Counted from the first letter of the stretch, positions 25,492-34,920 are shown. The stretch: DNA of 53,996 bases from Candidatus Nanoarchaeia archaeon (GCA_028279685.1 JANQNG010000067.1:1-53996); one strand, 5' to 3'. The notes: generated by a model not told the origin, from the letters alone. Translations and numbers: made by a program.

Positions 25492-25903
25492 TATTCTCAA
25501 CACAAATCCATGCTGCCATCATGCCGAATCCTGATTTGTCGATGTGGAATGGTTTTATTGTTTTAGGGTTTTTAAGAAAGATTAATATGCAATATTTTTT
25601 ATCTTTGAATCGTTCTATGAATTTTGGAATTTCGTTTATTCCTAAGCCATCAGCTTTTCCGTATTTGGTAAGAATTTCTTTCACTCTTTTTTTATTCAGA
25701 TCTTGAATCTGAATAACTTTTTTAACCGTCGCTTTTATTGTTACTGGATCGCCAGAATCTTTGAAATAAACAGTTTCCCCTGCTTTGATTCTATCCCAAG
25801 GAGCATACTTAGACATATACCATCGTGATTCAATCTTCTTCTCTCCAGACAATATCTTCTTCGTCAATCCCCAAGATTTTCGCATTATGGCAATATGTTG
25901 CAT
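25460..25903 (-). CDS. ASCH domain protein
   Basis: 147 residues. The opening MRKSWGLTKKILSGEKKIE with RWYMSKYAPWDRIKAGETVYFKD matches the ASCH fold, a PUA-like beta-barrel thought to bind RNA or nucleotides. The C-terminal half continues as a compact alpha/beta unit ending FGMMAAWICVENINDI. TTTATATATC near 25921-25930 lies about 25 bases upstream of the ATG, so the gene is probably leaderless. Function in this organism unknown. N4-acetylcytidine amidohydrolase-like activity is known for some ASCH proteins but cannot be assigned here. Confidence 0.75.
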   Translation of the reverse strand: MQHIAIMRKSWGLTKKILSGEKKIESRWYMSKYAPWDRIKAGETVYFKDSGDPVTIKATVKKVIQIQDLNKKRVKEILTKYGKADGLGINEIPKFIERFKDKKYCILIFLKNPKTIKPFHIDKSGFGMMAAWICVENINDILQTLRS

Positions 25904-26082
25904 GGACTAGTCAGTTCTTTAAGATATATAAAGTAAGCGAAGAGAGCGAAATATATGCAATATTCAAAAACCAATCACTTTTTAAACAGTAAACACCCTC
26001 CGTTAAGTATCAGTAAACTATTAATTTATTGACAACATTAAATTAAACTGTTTCTGAGTACAATTGAGAGGTTCAAAAAAAA

Positions 26083-26382
26083 ATGAAAGGAACTGTAAAA
26101 TTTTTTAACGACATGAAAGGATTCGGTTTTATTACAGCCGAAGATGGTAAAGAATACTTTGTTCATCAAAGTGGATTAGAAGAAGGACTCACAATCACTG
26201 ATAATGATGCTGTTGAATTCGACACTGAACAAGGCGACAGAGGCTTAAAAGCGGTTAATGTGAAGAAAGCTTCTGCTGAAGAGAAGAAAGAAGAAGCACC
26301 TGCAGAGGAAACCACCGAAGAAACAAAGGAAGAGCCTGCAGAAGAGAAGAAAGAAGAAGTAACTGAAGAAAAAGAAGAGTAA
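26083..26382 (+). CDS. Cold-shock domain protein with a long Glu/Lys-rich tail
   Basis: 99 residues. Residues 1-65 are a cold-shock domain with RNP1-like KGFGFI (12-17) and RNP2-like YFVHQS (28-33), which bind single-stranded RNA or DNA. The final 35 residues are a low-complexity acidic tail (EEKKEEAPAEETTEE repeats) uncommon in bacterial CspA. Translation starts at ATG 26083 after GAGAGGT (26065-26071). A T-rich stretch (26391-26402) follows. Cold-shock proteins are infrequent in archaea and may have been acquired from bacteria. Confidence 0.88.
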   Translation: MKGTVKFFNDMKGFGFITAEDGKEYFVHQSGLEEGLTITDNDAVEFDTEQGDRGLKAVNVKKASAEEKKEEAPAEETTEETKEEPAEEKKEEVTEEKEE

Positions 26383-26541
26383 TTCTTCTTATTTTTTTAA
26401 TTTATCCCCTTCTAAACAGCATCTGCTATATACTACTATATATTATCTCCCAGATAATTACTACAAAGGTTTATAAATGATTTTTGAGTGATTATAACTC
26501 ATAGATAGTTAACAGTCCAAAGAAAAAAAGAGGTAAGTTAC

Positions 26542-29500
26542 ATGGCAAAAAACTTTATTACCATTGACGGGAATACCGCTGCGTCCAATATCGCGTATGC
26601 ATTCAGTGAAGTTGCAGCAATCTATCCTATCACACCTTCGTCTCCCATGGGAGAGTTAGCTGATGCAAACTCAGCTAAAGGAAAGAAAAATCTCTTCGGC
26701 CAAGAGGTCGATGTTATTGAAATGCAGTCAGAAGGAGGAGCATCGGGAGCTGTCCACGGCTCATTATCCGCAGGAGCTCTAACTACAACCTTCACAGCCT
26801 CGCAAGGCTTGCTTCTCATGATTCCAAACATGCATAAAATCGCTGGAGAAATGTTACCTACTGTTTTTCATGTTTCAGCACGATCATTAGCATGCCAAGC
26901 ACTCTCTATATTCGGAGACCATTCTGATGTTATGTCTACGAGAAACACAGGATTTGGATTAATGGCCGCAAGTTGTATTCAAGAGGTACAAGATTTAGCT
27001 GTTATTTCACATTTAGCCTCTGTTAAATCAAGAGTGCCATTCGTGAATTTCTTCGATGGATTTAGAACTTCTCACGAAATCCAAAAAATCGAACCAGTTG
27101 AGGAAGAACTATTGCGTAATCTCCTTGAAACAGAACCTATCAAGGAATTCAAAGAAAGAGCATTGAATCCAGAGCATCCTATGGCAAAAGTTGGTGCAGA
27201 AAACCCAGATGTGTATTTCCAAGGCAGAGAAACCGTAAACAAATACTACGATGCCTGTCTTGGCATAGTCAAAGAATATATGAAAAAGTTTGGAGATGCA
27301 ACAGGCAGATACTATTTACCATTTGATTATGTGGGTGCTCCAGATGCAGAAAAGATTATTGTAGCTATGACTTCTGGCTGTGAAACAATTCATGAAGTGG
27401 TAGAGTATCTCAATGCAAAAGGAGAAAAAATAGGATTAATCAAAGTAAGACTCTACAGACCATTTTCTGTTGATGACTTCCTTGCAGTATTACCAAAATC
27501 TGTAAAGAAAATTGCAGTCTTAGATAGAACAAAAGAACCAGGTTCAATTGGAGAACCTCTTTATTTGGATATTGTAGCTGCATTAAAGAATTCAAACACC
27601 ACCATCATTGGTGGACGTTATGGATTATCTTCAAAAGAGTTTACACCAAGTATGGTGAAAGCAGTGTATGATCATTTAGATGGCGAATGCTTCCATGGAT
27701 TTACCGTTGGTATCAACGATGATGTAACACATAAATCATTGGAGATAAAAGAAGAGATTGATTCTGAACCTGAAGATGTAGTGCAGTGTAAGTTCTGGGG
27801 TTATGGTAGTGATGGAACAGTGAGTGCTAACAAAAACTCTATTAAGATCATAGGTCAGAACACTGATCAGTTTGCACAAGGATATTTTTCGTATGATTCG
27901 CATAAAGCAGGAGGCGTTACGGTTTCTCATCTGCGATTTGGAAAAGATAAGATAAGATCTCAGTATTTAGTGCAAACTCCTAATTTTGTAGCTTTGCATA
28001 AGACCTCATACATCGGAAGATATGATATTTTAGAAGGTATTCGTGAAGGAGGTACATTCTTGTTGAATTGCCCTGATCCAGAGAATGCATTTAATATTTT
28101 AACAAAAGATATGCAAGAGACTATTATAAACAAAAAAATTAAATTCTATTCCATAGACGCTACTTCAATCTCAAAGTCTGTTGGCTTAGGCACAAGAATT
28201 AATACCGCAATGCAGGCTGCATTTTTCAAAGTATCTGGTGTGTTGCCTGAAGATGAAGCTATTCAATTAATGAAAGATTATGTGCAGAAACAATTTGAAC
28301 ATAAAGGCCATGATATTGTAGAGAAAAACTGGCAATGTATTGACAAAGCAAGAGAGGCATTGCATGAAGTACAAATACCAGAAAATTATACTTCAGTGCC
28401 AGAGCATAAGCATGTTCCTGATGATGCTCCAGCCTTCGTCAAAGAGGTTGTACAAGAAGTTATGAAACTTAAAGGAGATAATATTCCTGTTTCGAAAATG
28501 CCATTAGATGGCGGCGTTATGACAGGAACCAATAAGTATGAGAAGCGAAGCATTGCTAACACGGTGCCTAAATGGATCCCTGAGAAATGTATTCAATGCG
28601 GAATGTGTGCATTTGTATGCCCGCATGCAGTTATTAGAACAAAACAAATAGATCCAAAAGATCTTGAGTTAGCACCAAATACTTTCAACACCATCAAATC
28701 AACGACAAAAAATGAAAGAGACTTGATGTTTAAAGTACAAATTTCTCCTGAAGATTGTACAGGTTGTGAGAACTGTGGTAATTGTATTGAGAGTTGTCCT
28801 GTGAAGGAAAAAGCATTAGTGGCTCAACCTATTGAAGAAGCTCGTGCAGCAGGAGAAAATGAAAACTGGGATTTCTTTTACAACTTACCTGATATTGCTG
28901 ATGGTGCTGCTGTTAGTTCAATCAAAGGAAGTCAATACAAAAAGCCATTGTTTGAGTTTTCAGGAGCCTGTGCTGGTTGTGGAGAAACTCCTTATGTGAG
29001 ATTAGTTACACAATTGTTCGGAGAACGAATGATTATTGCTAATGCAACAGGATGTTCTTCCATTTATGGATCAACCTTCCCTACGACGCCTTACACGACA
29101 AACGATGATGGTCAAGGTCCTGCCTGGGCAAACTCATTGTTTGAAGATAATGCAGAGTATGGTTTTGGATTCAGATTAGCTATTGATGCTAATAGAAAAT
29201 TATTGAAGCAAAATGTTGAGCAGTTATTGAAAACAGGAACAACTGACGAACTCAAGAATGCATTAACAAAAGCGCTTGAGATCTGGGATAAAGTAGATGA
29301 TGAAGCTCAAGCTGTCGCAAAAGAAATTAGAAAACAACTGCCAAATGCATTATCCCAAGTGCATGGAGAAAGTGAACCTATCTTGAAGAAGATTGATGAA
29401 CTCAAAGATTTCTTTGTTGATAAGAGCGTCTGGATTGTTGGTGGAGATGGTTGGGCTTATGATATTGGTTTTGGAGGATTAGATCATGTACTAGCATCAG

Positions 29501-30069
29501 GAAGAAATGTTAATGTACTTGTATTAGATACTGAAGTGTATTCTAACACTGGCGGACAATGTTCAAAAGCTACTCCTAGAGCAGCAACGGCTAAGTTTGC
29601 TGTTTCAGGAAAAGAAATGCCAAAGAAAGACCTTGGTAGAATGATGACCACCTACGGCAATATCTATGTGGCATCAGTGAATATGGGCGCTAATATGGCT
29701 CAAGTGGTGAAAGCAATGCTCGAAGCTGAAGCGTACGATGGGCCTTCTATTATTATTGCGTATAGTCCTTGTATTAGTCATGGCATCAACATGCGAAAAA
29801 GTTCAAAAGAAGGTAAACTAGCTAATGATGTTGGTTATTGGCCATTGTATAGATATGATCCCCGATTAGCTGCTGAAGGAAAGAATCCTTTCAGATGGGA
29901 AACAAAAGATCCAACGAAACCGTTCAATGAATTCTTGGATAACGAGATCAGATATAAGAGCCTGAAGATCCAATTCCCAGACAAAGCTAATGATCTCTTC
30001 AAGAAAGCTGAAGAAGACGCCAAGTGGAGATTCAAAGAATATAAAGATATGGCCAAGGATGATAAATAA
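26542..30069 (+). CDS. nifJ: Pyruvate:ferredoxin oxidoreductase, single-chain (NifJ-type)
   Basis: Converts pyruvate and CoA to acetyl-CoA, CO2 and reduced ferredoxin. 1175 residues, the full length of the one-chain homodimeric enzyme. Domains in order: pyrimidine-binding YPITPSSPMGE (near 30), the gamma domain with FWGYGSDGTVSANKNSIK, two 4Fe-4S motifs CIQCGMCAFVCP and CTGCENCGNCIESCP (around 690-755), a CAGCGETPY cluster ligand region, and the TPP domain GDGWAYDIGFGG with NTGGQCSKATPRAA. One-chain PFOR is a bacterial-style form, while most archaea carry four-subunit versions. TTTATAAATG at 26470-26479 and GAGGTAAG give the promoter and ribosome site. Confidence 0.95.
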   Translation: MAKNFITIDGNTAASNIAYAFSEVAAIYPITPSSPMGELADANSAKGKKNLFGQEVDVIEMQSEGGASGAVHGSLSAGALTTTFTASQGLLLMIPNMHKIAGEMLPTVFHVSARSLACQALSIFGDHSDVMSTRNTGFGLMAASCIQEVQDLAVISHLASVKSRVPFVNFFDGFRTSHEIQKIEPVEEELLRNLLETEPIKEFKERALNPEHPMAKVGAENPDVYFQGRETVNKYYDACLGIVKEYMKKFGDATGRYYLPFDYVGAPDAEKIIVAMTSGCETIHEVVEYLNAKGEKIGLIKVRLYRPFSVDDFLAVLPKSVKKIAVLDRTKEPGSIGEPLYLDIVAALKNSNTTIIGGRYGLSSKEFTPSMVKAVYDHLDGECFHGFTVGINDDVTHKSLEIKEEIDSEPEDVVQCKFWGYGSDGTVSANKNSIKIIGQNTDQFAQGYFSYDSHKAGGVTVSHLRFGKDKIRSQYLVQTPNFVALHKTSYIGRYDILEGIREGGTFLLNCPDPENAFNILTKDMQETIINKKIKFYSIDATSISKSVGLGTRINTAMQAAFFKVSGVLPEDEAIQLMKDYVQKQFEHKGHDIVEKNWQCIDKAREALHEVQIPENYTSVPEHKHVPDDAPAFVKEVVQEVMKLKGDNIPVSKMPLDGGVMTGTNKYEKRSIANTVPKWIPEKCIQCGMCAFVCPHAVIRTKQIDPKDLELAPNTFNTIKSTTKNERDLMFKVQISPEDCTGCENCGNCIESCPVKEKALVAQPIEEARAAGENENWDFFYNLPDIADGAAVSSIKGSQYKKPLFEFSGACAGCGETPYVRLVTQLFGERMIIANATGCSSIYGSTFPTTPYTTNDDGQGPAWANSLFEDNAEYGFGFRLAIDANRKLLKQNVEQLLKTGTTDELKNALTKALEIWDKVDDEAQAVAKEIRKQLPNALSQVHGESEPILKKIDELKDFFVDKSVWIVGGDGWAYDIGFGGLDHVLASGRNVNVLVLDTEVYSNTGGQCSKATPRAATAKFAVSGKEMPKKDLGRMMTTYGNIYVASVNMGANMAQVVKAMLEAEAYDGPSIIIAYSPCISHGINMRKSSKEGKLANDVGYWPLYRYDPRLAAEGKNPFRWETKDPTKPFNEFLDNEIRYKSLKIQFPDKANDLFKKAEEDAKWRFKEYKDMAKDDK

Positions 30070-30077
30070 ATGTTATG

Positions 30078-30173
30078 GCAGTGCCTCCCAGCGAAGTACT
30101 CTATTTACACACCAGAATGTAGCAAATCGGATTTCATTTCTAATCTCATATTCGATACGTAGCGAGGCACTGC
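30078..30173 (-). repeat. Structured intergenic element, copy 1
   Basis: About 96 bases closed by a perfect 10-base stem (GCAGTGCCTC 30078-30087 with GAGGCACTGC 30164-30173). Inside, CCCAGCGAAGTACTCTATTT (30087-30106) and CGATACGTAGCG (30153-30164) match copies 2, 3 and 4. The closing stem differs in sequence from copy 2 but keeps pairing. I name the strand so that the AATAxAGA-ACTTCGCTRGG end is 3'. Could be a small RNA or a hairpin mobile element. Confidence 0.6.
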
Positions 30174-30193
30174 ATATTAATTATTCTTATAAC

Positions 30194-30290
30194 GCAACAC
30201 CACGCTCCGTTCTGATTAGCATCTCAAACACCGTATACGATTTTTAGCGCATTAGATCATAATACAGAAGACTTCGCTAGGTGGTGTTGC
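30194..30290 (+). repeat. Structured intergenic element, copy 2
   Basis: About 97 bases closed by a perfect 10-base stem (GCAACACCAC 30194-30203 with GTGGTGTTGC 30281-30290) followed by TTTTTCT. It carries CGCTCCGTTCTG (30203-30214) and AATACAGAAGACTTCGCTAGG (30261-30281), which correspond to the cores of copies 1, 3 and 4. It is oriented opposite to copy 1 and sits 20 bases away from it. Its T run could end transcription. Confidence 0.6.
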
Positions 30291-30349
30291 TTTTTCTAAA
30301 ATAATAAAGTTTAAATAAGTTAACAACAAAATAAAAAAAAGGTGATAAC

Positions 30350-30529
30350 ATGCCAAAAGTAACCATTGACTATGAAAAAGGAGAAGACCTTAATGATGTC
30401 TTAGATTTGTGTCCAGCAGGAGTATTTGAGAAACAAGACGATAAGATTGTAGTAGCACATGAAGATCAATGCACTGCTTGTCATGCTTGCGATGGAACAC
30501 ATGAAAGCATCAAAGTTGAAGACGATTAA
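30350..30529 (+). CDS. Small ferredoxin-like 4Fe-4S protein
   Basis: A 59-residue protein: MPKVTIDYEKGEDL, then CPAG, a basic stretch, and CTACHAC. The four Cys (C-P and CxxCxxC) match a single-cluster 4Fe-4S ferredoxin fold with an acidic surface. TTTAAATAA near 30311-30318 is a TATA-like box and AAAGGTGATAAC a ribosome site, so it has its own promoter. It lies immediately after PFOR and convergent to ackA (four-base 3' overlap). A direct electron carrier from PFOR to hydrogenase is the natural guess. Confidence 0.82.
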   Translation: MPKVTIDYEKGEDLNDVLDLCPAGVFEKQDDKIVVAHEDQCTACHACDGTHESIKVEDD

Positions 30530-31689
30530 AGACCCAATACACTTTTTGTCTCTCTTGCGATCATTAGTTCTTCATTTGTAGGAATAGTTAGTACTTTTAT
30601 CGCAGAATCATCAGCATTCACAAAAGTTTCATTATTGTTATTTTTTCCTTCATCTAATTTGACGCCAATGTTCCAGAGATGTTCACATACCAATTTTCTT
30701 AGATAATGTGCATGCTCCCCTATACCTCCAGTGAAGATAATGGCGTTGACACCATCAAGAATTGCCTCATAGGCACCGATGTATTCACATACTCTATATG
30801 CAAACATCTGGAGACCTAACTGACATTTTTTATCTCCCTGCAAAGCATGTTCATGAATGGTTCTCACGTCAGAATAACCATCCAAACCAAGTAATCCTGA
30901 TTTTTTGTTGAGCACTTTGATTATTTCATCAACTGAGAGATTCTCTTTATGCGCAATAAACGCGATAATTGCAGGATCAAGATCTCCTGAACGAGTACCC
31001 ATCATTAAACCTTGCAACGGCGTAAATCCCATTGAGGTATCCATTGACTGATTATTCTGAATAGCAGTAACACTTGCACCATTTCCCAGATGACAGGTGA
31101 TAATATTTACCGGATCCTTATTCAATATTTCTTTTGCTTTCAGCATAACATATTTATGGCTTGTTCCATGGAAGCCGTATTTACGTATTTTATATTTCTC
31201 ATACCATTCGTAAGGTATTCCGTAGAGATATGCTTTTTCAGGAATAGTTTGATGAAACGCAGTGTCAAACACAGCAACTTGCTTTACATTTGGCAAAACA
31301 TCTTTGCATGCCTTAATCCCTGCCAGATTAGGAGGGTTGTGTAATGGAGCTAACTCACTCAATTGGTCTATTACATTGATAACGTCATCATTGATTTCCA
31401 CAGCGTCAGCATATGATTCCCCTCCATGTACTACTCTGTGGCCTATGCCTGCAATAGATTCTACAGGAGCAACATCTTTCATTTTATCAAGAACAACTTG
31501 AACACCCTCAGCATGATTAGGAATCTGCCTTTCCTCAGTGTGCTCTTGTCCATCAATAGTGATCTTTATTTTACAAGTATCTAATCCAATACCATCAACG
31601 ACGCCTTTCACGAATGCGTTTTCAGAAGGAATATCAATAAGCTGGAATTTTAATGAAGAACTGCCTGAATTAAGGACAAGTATGTTCAT
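30526..31689 (-). CDS. ackA: Acetate kinase
   Basis: Makes ATP and acetate from acetyl phosphate and ADP. 387 residues with all family motifs: NSGSSSLKF (N-terminal phosphate site), GIGHRVVHGG, FDTAFHQTIP, YGFHGTSHKYV, CHLGNGASV, TRSGDLDPA and FTGGIGEH. Bacterial-style AckA/Pta is unusual in archaea, which mostly use ADP-forming acetyl-CoA synthetase. It completes pyruvate to acetate energy conservation with PFOR and Pta. The ribosome site AAGAGGTG precedes ATG 31689. Separated from pta by one unknown gene on the same strand. Confidence 0.95.
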   Translation of the reverse strand: MNILVLNSGSSSLKFQLIDIPSENAFVKGVVDGIGLDTCKIKITIDGQEHTEERQIPNHAEGVQVVLDKMKDVAPVESIAGIGHRVVHGGESYADAVEINDDVINVIDQLSELAPLHNPPNLAGIKACKDVLPNVKQVAVFDTAFHQTIPEKAYLYGIPYEWYEKYKIRKYGFHGTSHKYVMLKAKEILNKDPVNIITCHLGNGASVTAIQNNQSMDTSMGFTPLQGLMMGTRSGDLDPAIIAFIAHKENLSVDEIIKVLNKKSGLLGLDGYSDVRTIHEHALQGDKKCQLGLQMFAYRVCEYIGAYEAILDGVNAIIFTGGIGEHAHYLRKLVCEHLWNIGVKLDEGKNNNNETFVNADDSAIKVLTIPTNEELMIARETKSVLGL

Positions 31690-31743
31690 GATTGTTCACC
31701 TCTTAAGACAATATAGAATTTAATGATTTATATTATTATTCGT

Positions 31744-32619
31744 TTATCCTGACGGAAGCGAGAATTGTATTTCCGTTGCGCCACTAATTGCAAACCTATC
31801 GCCTAATTTTGATTTTTGAAGTAATCGAGCATTAAAGCCCCCATTTTTATCGCTGACCAAAACGACATGCTTATATTCTTGTTTAGGTATTACCACACCA
31901 TAATCATGATCCTTGAGTCTTACATGTCCTCTTTCTCCCGGTACAATCTCTGAAAGAAGTATTGCTCTAGGCTTCAGATCATAGTAAGATTTCTGTTCAT
32001 AATGATTGGAAATCATATAAGATAAAGAAGTTTCTTCACTCCAATTAATAAAATACTGACCAAAATCTCTCCAGCCTCTTGGGTCTTCCTCATCTCTGAA
32101 ATCTATAGCCATAAATGAAGGAATGCCTCCAGGAACACTTTTGTACGTTAGCCCTTGAAGAAAATAGAAGGTATCTCCATCAAGATCATGAACGCACAAT
32201 CTTATCCTGCTTCCTCCAACTTTTCCCTCGAGATTCGATGCATTAAGCAGTATTCTTGAGTTTTTAGAAAATACTATTCCTGACAAATCGGTTGAAATTG
32301 CAGCAAGATAAATATTATCTCTCCTATAATTCATAGGTATTTCTTTACTTTTTCTCTTGATAAAATCAGTTATATCTTTGCCACCAATAGTGAGTTCTGT
32401 ATTTAGTTTGAGTTCTGGCCTAAATATTATTTCTTCATAATCTGCATTTTTTATATTAAATAGGTTTACATTGAGCATATACTCAGATAAAGCTCCTTCT
32501 TTTATTTTTCCGCAGGCGTAATCAAAATTACAATTTTCAAGGAGATAACGATTAAATGCAACAGATTGAGCAATAGCTTTCATCATATTCCTATGTTTAT
32601 GACCTACCGGAACATCCAT
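31744..32619 (-). CDS. Unknown protein between phosphotransacetylase and acetate kinase
   Basis: 291 residues, not recognised. Mixed alpha/beta with no membrane segment. Segments of note are a Tyr/Asn-rich N-terminal third, a central FYFLQGLTYKSVPGGIPSF, a DFRDEEDPRGWRDFG stretch and a C-terminal HVVLVSDKNGGFNARLLQKSKLGD. No nucleotide-binding loop. Spacing is 32 bases from pta and 54 from ackA, all same strand, so probably cotranscribed. Its position inside an acetate operon suggests a regulatory or structural role, unproven. Confidence 0.6.
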   Translation of the reverse strand: MDVPVGHKHRNMMKAIAQSVAFNRYLLENCNFDYACGKIKEGALSEYMLNVNLFNIKNADYEEIIFRPELKLNTELTIGGKDITDFIKRKSKEIPMNYRRDNIYLAAISTDLSGIVFSKNSRILLNASNLEGKVGGSRIRLCVHDLDGDTFYFLQGLTYKSVPGGIPSFMAIDFRDEEDPRGWRDFGQYFINWSEETSLSYMISNHYEQKSYYDLKPRAILLSEIVPGERGHVRLKDHDYGVVIPKQEYKHVVLVSDKNGGFNARLLQKSKLGDRFAISGATEIQFSLPSG

Positions 32620-32651
32620 TGCTATTCGAAAATGACAATACTATAAAAAAG

Positions 32652-33635
32652 TTACTGTCCTTGGGCCTGTACTGCGGTGATAGCACAGACATTGACTACA
32701 TCACTTACTGAGCATCCTCTGCTTAAATCGTTCACTGGTTTATTAAGGCCTTGCAGAATAGGACCGACTGCCTGAGCTTTAGCTAATCGTTCAACTAATT
32801 TATAAGCAATATTTGCAGAGTTTAAATCTGGGAATATTAATACATTAGCATCTCCATTTAATTTAGAGCCAGGAAATTTCTTTGCACACACTTTCGGAAC
32901 AACTGCTGCATCAACCTGCATTTCCCCTTCAACAACAATATTAGGTGCTCTATCTTTCACAATAGCAGTAGCTTCTTTTACTTTATCCACTAAAGGATGT
33001 CTTGCAGATCCATTCGTAGAAAAAGAAAGCATAGCAACTCTTGGTTCAATGTCAAACTGCAAAGCAGTTTTTTCTGTGTCAATTGCGATCTCAGCCAGAT
33101 CTTTTGCATCAGGATTTATTTCAACAGCACAATCAGCAAATAACATCAGTCTATCTTCGAGAATCATGATGAAGACGCTTGAAACTTTATGGAATTTCTC
33201 ATGTGTCTTAATGATCTGCAAGGCAGGCCTTAGCGTATCTGCTGTTGTAGTCGTTGCACCACCAACAAGACCATCTGCATCACCCATTTGAATCATCATA
33301 GTCCCAAAATAAATCGGCATGTTAACAATCTCTTTGGCTTTTTCTTCAGTAACTCCTTTGTGCTGCCTTAGACGGAAGAACTCTGCTACATATTTATCGA
33401 AATTAGTATCATGAGCAGGATCGCGTATCTCGACACCATCAAGAGCACATCCTATTTCTGCAGCTTTTGCTTTAATTGCAGATTCATCACCAATAATAAC
33501 AGGTATGGCAATACCTTCTTTTGCAATGATTGAGCATGCCTCTATTATTCTTTCATCAGTACTTTCTGGAAAAATAATTTTCTTTTTTTCTTTTTTTGCC
33601 TTCTCTTTGAGATCATTCATAAATTTATTTTGCAT
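32652..33635 (-). CDS. pta: Phosphate acetyltransferase
   Basis: Exchanges the CoA of acetyl-CoA for phosphate, feeding AckA. 327 residues from ATG 33635, preceded by GAGGTGAG. The longer frame from 33698 overlaps the hydrogenase gene and is rejected. Motifs: IIFPESTDERI near the start, MGDADGLVGGATTTTADTLRPAL, FADCAVEINPD, SFSTNGSARHP, VEGEMQVDAAV, ANVLIFPDLNSANIAYKL and GPILQGLNKPVNDLSRG. This is the short one-domain Pta. Follows the hydrogenase large subunit on the same transcript and precedes two acetate-linked genes. Confidence 0.93.
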   Translation of the reverse strand: MQNKFMNDLKEKAKKEKKKIIFPESTDERIIEACSIIAKEGIAIPVIIGDESAIKAKAAEIGCALDGVEIRDPAHDTNFDKYVAEFFRLRQHKGVTEEKAKEIVNMPIYFGTMMIQMGDADGLVGGATTTTADTLRPALQIIKTHEKFHKVSSVFIMILEDRLMLFADCAVEINPDAKDLAEIAIDTEKTALQFDIEPRVAMLSFSTNGSARHPLVDKVKEATAIVKDRAPNIVVEGEMQVDAAVVPKVCAKKFPGSKLNGDANVLIFPDLNSANIAYKLVERLAKAQAVGPILQGLNKPVNDLSRGCSVSDVVNVCAITAVQAQGQ

Positions 33636-33645
33636 TATACTCACC

Positions 33646-34920
33646 TCATTCCCAGGTAACATCGAGGAAATGCGTGCCGCAAGAGAAGCAAGGATCATAT
33701 GCTCTGATTAACTTCTCTATCTCAAGCACGATTTGATCTTTCTCAAGATGCAGTATACTTGGCAGGTATTCCTTGATGTCTTCTTCAAGATTTCTTAAGA
33801 ATTGTGTTGTTGGAGCAATAATATTACATTCCGTGCATATTCCTTTGTCATCAAAGGTGTAATCATGCAAGACCATTCCTCGAGGAGCTTCAACCATGCC
33901 AACTCCTCTTCCTGCTTTAGGATGTACTTCAGGAAGTCCTTCAAAATTAAAATCAATTTCATTAAGCATTTGTATGGCTCTATTTGTCCAATGTACTAAT
34001 TCAATAGCTTGTGCTGTTGTTTGATGGAATGGATTATAGCTGGGGAAAACAATGTTGTATTTCTTCATGAGCTCTTTGCATTCATTATCAAGCAAATCAT
34101 GCATAAGATTCAATCTCGCTAGAGCACCTGCTGAATAACTCTTATCTTGATGCGTTACAAATTTGCAATGAGAATGTGTTACTATATACTCTGAGATAAA
34201 TTGTTTGTAATCATATTCAGGAGCGTTGACACCTGTTGAGGTAATAATATTGCCATAATGGAGAGAGAATCCTTTCTCCGGTTTCATGGCAAGGTATTCA
34301 GTTTTTCTCTCGAAGTCAGGATGCTTAAGTCCTGCAAATAACTCCATTGTTTTAAGGCAAGCTGGTTTTGCAGCTTTCAATCGTTCAAGCAGTGCATTCA
34401 GTTTATCTTTAGGAGGCACATACGTAAATCCCCCAACTACTGAAGTGAATGGATGCATCTCTTTACCTCCAAATGTAGAAACAATATTATTGCCAAGCTT
34501 CACCAAATCAAGAGCCATGAGCACTTCATCTTTGTATTTGCTTGCCATGGCAATACCTGATTCAAATCCTAGATAGTCGGGTAATACTAATAAGTATAAG
34601 TGAGTAGCATGGCTTCGAATACGTTCACCGATAGCAATCATCTCTCTCAAGAGTTCTGTTTGCTCAGAAGTTTGAATACCAAATGCATTTTCTACCGCTT
34701 TCAAGCTAGCCATAGTGTGTGCAACACTGCAAATACCGCAGATCTTCGAGGTAATTTCACGTATATCTGAATAATGCTTGCCTCTCACAATACCTTCAAA
34801 GTATCGAGCTCCTTCGACAGAACCAAGTTCACATTTTGTTACTTTTCCATCTTCTACTCCAATGATAAGGCTTGCATGCCCTTCAATTTTTGTAATATGA
34901 TTAAGACTTATTTTTGTCAT
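33646..34920 (-). CDS. hydA: NiFe hydrogenase large (alpha) subunit, group 3b/sulfhydrogenase type
   Basis: Carries the Ni-Fe active site. 424 residues. Nickel ligands are in KICGICSVAH (Cys61, Cys64) and DPCFSCGTH near the end (Cys411, Cys414). The last seven residues after His417 (FLDVTWE) are the tail normally removed by a maturation protease, and such a gene occurs at 38058-38432. The glutamate-rich N-terminal HITKIEGHA is standard. Together with HydB, HydG and HydD it gives the NAD(P)-linked tetramer of the sulfhydrogenase type. Overlaps hydD by 20 bases. Confidence 0.93.
   Translation of the reverse strand: MTKISLNHITKIEGHASLIIGVEDGKVTKCELGSVEGARYFEGIVRGKHYSDIREITSKICGICSVAHTMASLKAVENAFGIQTSEQTELLREMIAIGERIRSHATHLYLLVLPDYLGFESGIAMASKYKDEVLMALDLVKLGNNIVSTFGGKEMHPFTSVVGGFTYVPPKDKLNALLERLKAAKPACLKTMELFAGLKHPDFERKTEYLAMKPEKGFSLHYGNIITSTGVNAPEYDYKQFISEYIVTHSHCKFVTHQDKSYSAGALARLNLMHDLLDNECKELMKKYNIVFPSYNPFHQTTAQAIELVHWTNRAIQMLNEIDFNFEGLPEVHPKAGRGVGMVEAPRGMVLHDYTFDDKGICTECNIIAPTTQFLRNLEEDIKEYLPSILHLEKDQIVLEIEKLIRAYDPCFSCGTHFLDVTWE

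Noticed and set aside
25986-26020. AGTAAAC direct repeats upstream of the cold-shock gene (25986 and 26009), also seen near 38604, possibly a CRISPR-like or iteron signal
   Set aside because: The repeats are only 7-11 bases and irregularly spaced, which is consistent with chance in AT-rich sequence.
29990-30247. 85-codon frame after PFOR
   Set aside because: It covers the PFOR 3' end and the structured repeats, has poor composition and no ribosome site.
30078-30290. Integron attC sites or an IS end
   Set aside because: No GTTRRRY/RYYYAAC core ends, no integrase or transposase in the window, and no target-site duplication visible.
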